The notes beneath the pieces were generated by a model, which made no database searches, was not told the DNA's origin, and worked only from the letters and a program-made list of their open reading frames with translations. Positions 7,681-11,907 of a stretch of DNA of 24,161 nucleotides are shown here, piece after piece (the first letter of the stretch is position 1; each line of letters begins with the position of its first letter). Made by a program: the position numbers and the translations under genes. This DNA is from Bacillota bacterium. Lineage in GTDB: Bacteria; Bacillota; Clostridia; Lachnospirales; Lachnospiraceae. The stretch is from the NCBI GenBank assembly GCA_023436225.1, contig JAEZKA010000026.1:1-24161 (forward strand), in the 5' to 3' direction.

Positions 7681-7709
7681 TTGACAATAAGGATAGGCTA
7701 TTATATAAT
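7681..7709 (+). promoter_or_regulatory. Consensus sigma-A promoter of the tRNA operon
   Basis: TTGACA (7681-7686), exactly 17 nt of spacer, TATAAT (7704-7709). Both hexamers are perfect, as is usual for stable-RNA genes. The start point should fall near 7716, at the 5' arm of the structured leader. Confidence 0.92.
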
Positions 7710-7712
7710 AAT

Positions 7713-7797
7713 TCTTGCGTCACGGCTGGAACGAGTGAAAAACCTTGATGAAGCTCAACAGGCAGCTTACACAGTGAGTGTTGGAAGCCACGCAAGA
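7713..7797 (+). ncRNA. Unrecognised structured RNA leading the Pro-Gly-Arg-His tRNA operon
   Basis: About 85 nt closed by a perfect 8-bp stem TCTTGCGT (7713-7720) / ACGCAAGA (7790-7797), extended by GGCT/AGCC (7724-7727, 7786-7789). Inside are small hairpins: AAGCT/AGCTT (7751-7755 with 7764-7768 approximately) and ACAC/GTGT (about 7770-7782). The layout is multibranched and loosely cloverleaf-like, but there is no GGTTCRA T loop and no plausible anticodon arm, so it is not an ordinary tRNA. It also lacks the conserved GGAAG-AGCAG loop of SRP RNA. It starts at the +1 of a consensus promoter and lies 43 nt before tRNA-Pro. It could be an independent small RNA or a processed leader. I know no family for it. 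Confidence 0.5.
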
Positions 7798-7840
7798 GAT
7801 TTGTTAAGAACCAGATAAGATTTCCTGGAGTAATATGAAT

Positions 7841-7914
7841 CGGGGTGTGGCTCAGCTTGGTGGAGCGCTTGGTTTGGGACCAAGAGGTCGCAGGTTCGAA
7901 TCCTGTCACCCCGA
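7841..7914 (+). tRNA. tRNA-Pro (UGG)
   Basis: Acceptor CGGGGTG (7841-7847) pairs with CACCCCG (7907-7913); the discriminator is A7914. The anticodon loop TTTGGGA gives TGG. No CCA is encoded. First tRNA after the structured leader. Confidence 0.96.
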
Positions 7915-8012
7915 CTAAGTAATCATATTACTTAGCTGATCATTCAATCTATATCACTTGGACTGAATAAATCAAGTGACACGTACGCAAAATAACATAA
8001 TAGTAATCCTAT

Positions 8013-8083
8013 GCGGGTGTAGTTCAATGGTAGAACACTAGCCTTCCAAGCTAGATACGTGGGTTCGATTCCCATCACCCGCT
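8013..8083 (+). tRNA. tRNA-Gly (UCC)
   Basis: Acceptor GCGGGTG (8013-8019) pairs with CACCCGC (8076-8082); the discriminator is T8083. The anticodon loop CTTCCAA gives TCC. No CCA is encoded. Confidence 0.96.
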
Positions 8084-8125
8084 TGATATTTGGACTTATT
8101 AAATAAGACCGTATCACACCATAAT

Positions 8126-8199
8126 GTGCTAGTAGCTCAGTTGGATAGAGCAACGGCCTTCTAAGCCGTGTGTCGGGGGTTCGAATCCCTTCTGGCACA
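8126..8199 (+). tRNA. tRNA-Arg (UCU)
   Basis: Acceptor GTGCTAG (8126-8132) pairs with CTGGCAC (8192-8198), including one T-G pair; the discriminator is A8199. The anticodon loop CTTCTAA gives TCT, which reads AGA/AGG. No CCA is encoded. Confidence 0.95.
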
Positions 8200-8233
8200 T
8201 TTTTCATCTAATGAGATATGTGAATTTGTCTAT

Positions 8234-8308
8234 GGTGGGTATAGCGCAGTTGGTTAGCGCGCCAGATTGTGGCTCTGGAGGCCAAGGGTTCGAATCCCTT
8301 TATCCACC
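8234..8308 (+). tRNA. tRNA-His (GUG)
   Basis: Acceptor GTGGGTA (8235-8241) pairs with TATCCAC (8301-8307). The extra G8234 faces discriminator C8308, the G-1:C73 pair specific to tRNA-His. The anticodon loop TTGTGGC gives GTG. No CCA is encoded. Confidence 0.96.
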
Positions 8309-8323
8309 CTATATTGATTTAAT

Positions 8324-8352
8324 GAAAAGTCTGAGAAGACTTTTCGTTTTTC
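8324..8352 (+). terminator. Terminator of the Pro-Gly-Arg-His tRNA operon
   Basis: GAAAAGTCT (8324-8332) and AGACTTTTC (8337-8345) form a perfect 9-bp stem with a GAGA tetraloop, followed by G and five T. tRNA-Gln starts only about 20 nt later. Confidence 0.9.
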
Positions 8353-8373
8353 AATAAAGGTTTTTTTATTTAA

Positions 8374-8446
8374 TGGGCTATCGCCAAGCGGTAAGGCACA
8401 GGACTTTGACTCCTGCATTACGGTGGTTCAAATCCACCTAGCCCAG
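8374..8446 (+). tRNA. tRNA-Gln (UUG)
   Basis: Acceptor TGGGCTA (8374-8380) pairs with TAGCCCA (8439-8445); the discriminator is G8446. The anticodon loop CTTTGAC gives TTG. It lies between the preceding terminator and a 58-bp tandem repeat that starts at the base after the discriminator. No CCA is encoded. Confidence 0.95.
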
Positions 8447-8562
8447 TTCTGATCAAGACCTTGAATGCTTCATAAAAGTGGAGGCAGAACTGGGCTTGAC
8501 CAGCTTCTGATCAAGACCTTGAATGCTTCATAAAAGTGGAGGCAGAACTGGGCTTGACCAGC
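8447..8562 (+). repeat. Two perfect 58-bp tandem repeats abutting tRNA-Gln
   Basis: Unit 1 is 8447-8504 and unit 2 is 8505-8562; both begin TTCTGATCAAGACC and end GACCAGC. A third copy may begin as TTATGAT at 8563. Each unit can fold on TTCTG/CAGAA and on CTGG/CCAG. CAGAACTGGGCT inside unit 1 (8485-8496) is also the exact reverse complement of the tRNA-Gln 3' end plus the repeat start (8440-8451). Confidence 0.9.
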
Positions 8563-8607
8563 TTATGATTTTTGTTTTATACAGAAGACACGTTCCTTTG
8601 ATTAAAA

Positions 8608-8655
8608 CCAGGTTTTGCTAAGAAGTATATGTTTCATAACCTGGACTGATTTTTC
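8608..8655 (+). terminator. Possible terminator before tRNA-Lys
   Basis: CCAGGTT (8608-8614) and AACCTGG (8638-8644) pair around a 23-nt loop, with a short T-run (8650-8654). The long loop makes it a moderate candidate for ending the tRNA-Gln transcript. Confidence 0.4.
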
Positions 8656-8701
8656 GGCACTATACTAACTTCTGTATTAAAGCTGAAGATTGTCCATTTA
8701 T

Positions 8702-8774
8702 GGGATATTAGCTCAGTTGGTAGAGCACATGACTTTTAATCATGGTGTCCCGGGTTCGAGTCCCGGATGTCTCA
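8702..8774 (+). tRNA. tRNA-Lys (UUU)
   Basis: Acceptor GGGATAT (8702-8708) pairs with ATGTCTC (8767-8773) using two G-T pairs; the discriminator is A8774. The anticodon loop CTTTTAA gives TTT. No CCA is encoded. Confidence 0.94.
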
Positions 8775-8815
8775 TTTACTCTTGGGGATTAACATCCTCC
8801 ATTAGTATAGGTTAT

Positions 8816-8895
8816 GCGGATGTGGCGGAATTGGCAGACGCGCCAGATTTAGGTTCTGGTTCGAGAGAGTGGGGGTTCAAGTCCCTTCATCCGCA
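8816..8895 (+). tRNA. tRNA-Leu (UAG), copy 1
   Basis: Acceptor GCGGATG (8816-8822) pairs with CATCCGC (8888-8894); the discriminator is A8895. The anticodon loop TTTAGGT gives TAG, and a short class II variable arm is present. All 80 bases are identical to the copy at 10432-10511. No CCA is encoded. Confidence 0.95.
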
Positions 8896-8902
8896 AGAAG
8901 CG

Positions 8903-8939
8903 AAACACTTGATATTACTATATTTCAAGTGTTTTTTTA
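8903..8939 (+). terminator. Terminator after tRNA-Leu copy 1
   Basis: AAACACTTGA (8903-8912) pairs with TCAAGTGTTT (8925-8934), followed by a T-run to 8938. Confidence 0.9.
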
Positions 8940-8997
8940 TTGCTCAATTTTACTCGTATATACATCTTAACTGCGCCAGATTATTGGTTGAATAATT

Positions 8998-9009
8998 AAT
9001 AATCTTGTG
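8998..9009 (+). repeat. AATAATCTTGTG repeat, copy 1
   Basis: This 12-mer occurs just upstream of the integrase-like gene and again at 10355-10366 and 10382-10393, just upstream of the second tRNA-Leu. The last two copies extend to 14 identical bases. Confidence 0.8.
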
Positions 9010-9030
9010 TGTGTAGAAAGGATGGATACT

Positions 9031-9600
9031 ATGCAGAAAATTAGTATGAGAATTAACAGTGAGGAACTAACAATCAATGAAGCGTTTCAGAGCTATATCA
9101 GTAAATGCAAGATAAGGAATTTATCTTCGCAGACTATTAAGTGCTATAATGAACACTATGCCATTTTTAGTAGATATATCGGTGTGGATAGCAAGGTGTA
9201 CTGCTTGATAACTATTATATTATTTATTATTGTAAAATTATTAAGTGGCATTTTTATAACAGTTACAATCTTTCCTTTGATATTTTTTAGTGTAATTTTA
9301 TCATATGTCTTTATTTTTTCATTAATATATTCTACTACACTTATAAATACGTGTATTGAAATATCAAAAATTTCAAGTGATACCATAGATAATGAGATGA
9401 TTGTAAATAATACGAAAATGGAAATGAATATGGAATTAGACCATCATATTTTAAATGTTATGTTACCAATAATTTTAGGTGGTAAGGATAAGGAAAAATT
9501 TCTAACAGATTTAGAGGACTATATTAACAAAATTGAAAGAGATGACAGAAAAAAGTATTTACTAAAGAAATTGATAAAAGAAAACTATTATAAGGATTAA
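9031..9600 (+). CDS. Chimeric protein: integrase N-terminus fused to a membrane protein
   Basis: A 189-residue open frame made of two unlike parts. Residues 1-55 resemble the SAM-like, core-binding N-terminal domain of tyrosine recombinases (NEAFQSYISKCKIRNLSSQTIKCYNE... pattern). From about residue 56 (near base 9196) it becomes a very hydrophobic region with two or three membrane segments (57-100), then a charged tail ending in a Lys-rich helix. No catalytic Arg, His-x-x-Arg or Tyr box of an integrase is present, so it cannot recombine DNA. The DNA becomes more AT-rich after the junction. The ATG at 9031 has AAGG about 9 nt upstream; GTG 9007 and ATG 9022 are alternatives. It is probably a deletion-fusion remnant of an integrated element, though the membrane part may still be made. 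An IS66-like element abuts its stop codon. Confidence 0.55.
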   Translation: MQKISMRINSEELTINEAFQSYISKCKIRNLSSQTIKCYNEHYAIFSRYIGVDSKVYCLITIILFIIVKLLSGIFITVTIFPLIFFSVILSYVFIFSLIYSTTLINTCIEISKISSDTIDNEMIVNNTKMEMNMELDHHILNVMLPIILGGKDKEKFLTDLEDYINKIERDDRKKYLLKKLIKENYYKD

Positions 9601-9607
9601 TTGTATG
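9600..9607 (+). repeat. Target-site duplication, left copy
   Basis: ATTGTATG immediately outside the left terminal inverted repeat; the same 8-mer is at 10251-10258. Its first A is the last base of the upstream TAA stop codon. Confidence 0.9.
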
Positions 9608-9684
9608 GTAAGCGCTTAATAACTGAGTGCCTTTAAATCATAATTCAATAATGGGATAATACTCATAAAAATTTTTTGAGCTTT

Positions 9685-9715
9685 TGTGTTTTTAAAAGAC
9701 ATAATATGATATAAT
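9685..9715 (+). promoter_or_regulatory. Extended -10 promoter of the DUF4177 gene
   Basis: TATAAT (9710-9715) preceded by TG one base upstream (9707-9708) forms an extended -10. The -35 is weak (TTGTGT at 9685-9690, 19-nt spacer). It lies inside the mobile element, so the gene carries its own promoter. Confidence 0.6.
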
Positions 9716-9751
9716 TGGATATCATAAACCTATAAATTAAAGGAGAGAAGT

Positions 9752-9988
9752 ATGAAAAAATGGGAATATAGTCGATGGTATTGGAAATATGGAAAATGCG
9801 ATTCATCACATGGCAAATATGAAAACATATTAACAATGATGGATGATCTTGGTAGCCGAGGATGGGAGCTTGTTTCTGTTGTTCCTGACATTAGTTCTAA
9901 TGACGTACATAATGCTGCGGGTATTTTTTTAGGAACTTCGACAGAAAGTACTGCTGAAATATTTTATTTTAAACGTCCGATAGAATAG
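9752..9988 (+). CDS. DUF4177-family small protein, cargo of the IS66-like element
   Basis: A 78-residue protein. It opens with KKWEYSRW and has the diagnostic LGSRGWELVSVVP block (33-45), then a beta-strand-like end EIFYFKRP. This matches DUF4177, a small beta-rich family with the W-E-Y start and G-W-E-L-V core. There is no signal peptide or membrane segment. No biochemical role is established for the family. A good ribosome site (AAAGGAGAG) lies about 5-7 nt before the ATG. It is the only protein gene inside the 643-bp element and has its own promoter, so it has moved or could move with the element. Whether it benefits the element or the host cannot be told. Confidence 0.8.
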   Translation: MKKWEYSRWYWKYGKCDSSHGKYENILTMMDDLGSRGWELVSVVPDISSNDVHNAAGIFLGTSTESTAEIFYFKRPIE

Positions 9989-10015
9989 TATAAGTTAAAC
10001 AAAGAAGTATCCAGT

Positions 10016-10157
10016 ATTGATTTAATTCTGAATGTCTTTAAATCTTGACTAAAGCTGAGTTCCGATAAAGACAATGCACAAAAATCAATAAGGATCGCCA
10101 ACCCAGTAGAATTATCCTGAAATGATGAACTGATACCCCTGTCAGAGAGGGTACAGG
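10016..10157 (+). other. Run of inverted repeats in the non-coding half of the element
   Basis: ATTGATTT (10016-10023) pairs with AAATCAAT (10082-10089) and encloses GTCTTT/AAAGAC (10034-10039, 10067-10072). Downstream, TACCC/GGGTA (10134-10138, 10149-10153) and CCTGT/ACAGG (10138-10142, 10153-10157) are mutually exclusive hairpins. No open frame covers this part. It may be a structured RNA or 3' untranslated region of the cargo gene. Confidence 0.4.
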
Positions 10158-10185
10158 TACAATTTAAAAAATGATGTTAACTGTG

Positions 10186-10225
10186 GCCAGACAGATTATC
10201 ATAAACTGTCTGGCTGAGCTTTTAT
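10186..10225 (+). terminator. Terminator near the right end of the element
   Basis: GCCAGACAG (10186-10194) and CTGTCTGGC (10206-10214) form a perfect 9-bp stem, followed by TGAGCTTTTAT. It would end the DUF4177 transcript inside the element. Confidence 0.7.
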
Positions 10226-10250
10226 AGGTACTTTTTTATTAAGCGCTTAC

Positions 10251-10258
10251 ATTGTATG
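10251..10258 (+). repeat. Target-site duplication, right copy
   Basis: ATTGTATG immediately outside the right terminal inverted repeat, matching 9600-9607. Its last G is also the first base of the following terminator stem. Confidence 0.9.
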
Positions 10259-10287
10259 AGGATGCCTATTATGGTATCCTCTTTTTA
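10258..10287 (+). terminator. Displaced terminator of the chimeric gene
   Basis: GAGGATGCC (10258-10266) pairs with GGTATCCTC (10273-10281, one G-T) followed by TTTTTAT. Removing the element and one target copy puts it 7 nt after the stop codon at 9600. Confidence 0.85.
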
Positions 10288-10316
10288 TGGAAGTAAAAAT
10301 TAGAGCAATTGACATC

Positions 10317-10345
10317 TTGAAATCGTGGTTTTGCTATGATATACT
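10317..10345 (+). promoter_or_regulatory. Sigma-A promoter of tRNA-Leu copy 2
   Basis: TTGAAA (10317-10322), 17-nt spacer, TATACT (10340-10345). It gives the second tRNA-Leu its own transcript, with a leader of about 80 nt that carries both AATAATCTTGTGCG repeats. Confidence 0.75.
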
Positions 10346-10354
10346 AAGCAAATC

Positions 10355-10395
10355 AATAATCTTGTGCGGTTGTGGATGCATAATAATCTTGTGCG
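10355..10395 (+). repeat. AATAATCTTGTGCG direct repeats, copies 2 and 3
   Basis: Copies at 10355-10368 and 10382-10395 lie 27 bp apart in the leader of tRNA-Leu copy 2. Twelve of the 14 bases are also at 8998-9009, upstream of the chimeric integrase gene. Confidence 0.8.
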
Positions 10396-10431
10396 ATAAC
10401 TAATAGAGTATAGTAGGATCAAGGGTTTCAA

Positions 10432-10511
10432 GCGGATGTGGCGGAATTGGCAGACGCGCCAGATTTAGGTTCTGGTTCGAGAGAGTGGGGGTTCAAGTCC
10501 CTTCATCCGCA
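10432..10511 (+). tRNA. tRNA-Leu (UAG), copy 2
   Basis: Identical over all 80 bases to 8816-8895, with different flanks on both sides and its own promoter and terminator. The anticodon is TAG. No CCA is encoded. Confidence 0.95.
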
Positions 10512-10517
10512 GTATTG

Positions 10518-10559
10518 AAAAAATAGGTCAAGGATTAAAATCCTTGGCCTATTTTATTT
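10518..10559 (+). terminator. Terminator after tRNA-Leu copy 2
   Basis: AAAATAGGTCAAGGAT pairs with ATCCTTGGCCTATTTT around a short loop, and TATTT follows. Its sequence is unrelated to the terminator of copy 1. Confidence 0.85.
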
Positions 10560-10650
10560 GCGCGTAAGCAGAGTGAGCAGTTGTAAGCTCGCTTACAAAA
10601 TGCGAACGCGCACCGAGGAAGCACGCGTAGCGTGTTTCTTCCGGTTTGCG
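10560..10650. repeat. GC-rich inverted-repeat cluster
   Basis: Nested GCGCGT/ACGCGC (10560-10565, 10606-10611) and TTGTAAG/CTTACAA with a CTCG loop (10581-10598) are followed by a second hairpin: GGAAG (10617-10621), CACGC-GTA-GCGTG, CTTCC (10638-10642). The second hairpin has the same design as the intergenic palindrome family. The block is more GC-rich than its surroundings and lies between tRNA-Leu and the end of the AEC permease gene. Confidence 0.6.
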
Positions 10651-10671
10651 TTATTTATTAAATTGTATGCC

Positions 10672-11619
10672 TTAAATGAATTGAAGTATCTTTAACAGAT
10701 ATACAAAGAAAAATATAGTGATAATACTGATGATCGAGGTGAATATGACGATTTGTCCTGCTAATTCACCATCCGCGTCCATCTCTACCGCCATTGTAAA
10801 GGAGGAGACTGCTGTTGGGGCTGCTGTTACTCCGATTAGTGCTACCAATGCTTCCCCTCTAAAACCGAGGATAATTGCCACTGTAAATACTGCCATAGGG
10901 AAGAGAATTAACTTACCGACAACTACTACGCTCAGATACTTTAGGTTGGCACGAATTCTTTTGAACTGGAAGGTTCCTCCGAGTATAATAAAGGCGAGAG
11001 GAGTTGCCACCTTCGAAAGAGAGGATAAGGGAGATAGTAGTACTTCAGGAACTTGTATGCGAAGCGTTAATAATATGAAAGCAATTGCAGAAGCGATAAT
11101 TAAGGGGTTTTTTATGATATTTAGAATTACATTCCCATAATTAACCTTACCCCCGCGATAGTATTCTAATACTATAACAGCTAATACATTAAAAAGGGGG
11201 ACAATAAATGCTGCAAGTAAGGATACTAATCCAATCCGGTCCTCTCCATAGACAGAAGCTGCGATTGGGATTCCAAAAAGAACAAGGTTACTGCGAAATA
11301 CACCCTGAATCATTACACTACACTTTTTCTTGTCTTTAATAAACAACGGGAAAAGAAAATGCATTATAGCTGCAATTAGTAAGATACTTATAACAGTTAG
11401 TAACAAGAGGAATCCACTTTCTTTATTAATCGCATCCTCTGGTTCGAGAGAATAGATATTTAGAAATAGCAGAAGGGGCAGAAACACTCGGAAAACCAGT
11501 TTATTCATGACATTCAGTGAGTGCGTATCAACAATCTTCCTTCGCATTAATAGATATCCGATTGTCATCTGCAGCATTAGGGGAAAGACTACACCAAAAG
11601 CTAATACGATATTGTTCAT
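10672..11619 (-). CDS. AEC-family (auxin efflux carrier type) permease
   Basis: A 315-residue integral membrane protein with about ten hydrophobic segments arranged as two five-helix halves, the layout of the AEC/BART fold. Recognisable blocks are the N-terminal GYLLMRRKIVD, the RSNLVLFGIPIA motif around residue 109 (the N-x-x-L-x-G-I-P type seen in bacterial AEC carriers) and the C-terminal AAPTAVSSFTMA region with its conserved Pro. Bacterial members export or take up organic acids such as malate; no substrate can be assigned here. The ribosome site AAAGGA lies about 10 nt upstream of the ATG. It is monocistronic, divergent from the potassium transporter genes, and ends beside the GC-rich repeat cluster. 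Confidence 0.88.
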   Translation of the reverse strand: MNNIVLAFGVVFPLMLQMTIGYLLMRRKIVDTHSLNVMNKLVFRVFLPLLLFLNIYSLEPEDAINKESGFLLLLTVISILLIAAIMHFLFPLFIKDKKKCSVMIQGVFRSNLVLFGIPIAASVYGEDRIGLVSLLAAFIVPLFNVLAVIVLEYYRGGKVNYGNVILNIIKNPLIIASAIAFILLTLRIQVPEVLLSPLSSLSKVATPLAFIILGGTFQFKRIRANLKYLSVVVVGKLILFPMAVFTVAIILGFRGEALVALIGVTAAPTAVSSFTMAVEMDADGELAGQIVIFTSIISIITIFFFVYLLKILQFI

Positions 11620-11757
11620 GTTCTTCAGTCCTTTATGTAATATTTATCTGATAAATATGTTAAGTTAGTTCACCAGCTTAAATTAATTCTAGCATATAAG
11701 ATAATAGAAATCTATATCCTAGTGAAAATAGGAAAGGGGTTGATGATAAAAAAGTAT

Positions 11758-11800
11758 AAGTGATAAATATATTAACGCAATATTAACACGATTATCACTT
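11758..11800. promoter_or_regulatory. Inverted repeat in the divergent AEC-ktrB intergenic region
   Basis: AAGTGATAA (11758-11766) and TTATCACTT (11792-11800) are perfectly complementary and enclose two direct ATATTAAC motifs. A T-rich tract follows on the plus strand. It could be an operator or a leader hairpin of the potassium uptake gene. I see no known c-di-AMP riboswitch here. Confidence 0.35.
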
Positions 11801-11907
11801 TTCTTTATACCAAATTTATAACGATAGTGATAGAATATCAATGTTACGAATTTATTTGCTAATTGTTATGATACGATACTTAATGAAATAGAATTGAGGT
11901 TTCTATT

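Larger units (their letters stand above)
9608..10250. mobile_element. 643-bp non-autonomous IS66-type element carrying a DUF4177 gene
   Basis: The ends are inverted repeats: the outer 15 bases GTAAGCGCTTAATAA are perfect, and 25 of the first 30 match (9608-9637 against 10250-10221). An 8-bp direct repeat, ATTGTATG, flanks the element (9600-9607, 10251-10258). Ends beginning 5'-GTAA and 8-bp target duplications are the known marks of the IS66 family. No transposase or TnpA/TnpB/TnpC-like frame is present, so movement would need a transposase supplied in trans. Inside are one small gene (9752-9988), about 200 bases with several inverted repeats, and a terminator-like hairpin (10186-10225). The insertion falls exactly between the stop codon of the chimeric gene and its apparent terminator (10258-10287). 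Confidence 0.85.

Noticed and set aside
7713..7797. Small SRP RNA or a tRNA-like pseudogene
   Set aside because: It lacks the conserved SRP apical loop and the GGTTCRA T loop; left as an unclassified structured RNA.
7643..8207. Minus-strand open frames across the tRNA operon
   Set aside because: They are reverse readings of tRNA genes; the residues (for example TGFEPATSW) are the common false frames seen opposite tRNAs.
8447..8562. Two-unit repeat considered as a CRISPR
   Set aside because: The units are directly adjacent, with no spacer, and no cas gene is present.
8973..8982. GCGCCAGATT, also found in the anticodon arm of tRNA-Leu(UAG), as a possible attachment-site fragment
   Set aside because: Ten matching bases with no continuing similarity on either side; too short to call an att site.
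8690..8995. Plus-strand frame of 101 codons over tRNA-Lys and tRNA-Leu
   Set aside because: It is a reading of two tRNA genes and a terminator, another known false frame.
11640..11907. c-di-AMP (ydaO-type) riboswitch before ktrB
   Set aside because: The region is too AT-rich and lacks the conserved GGGGAA and pseudoknot elements; only a simple inverted repeat is seen.
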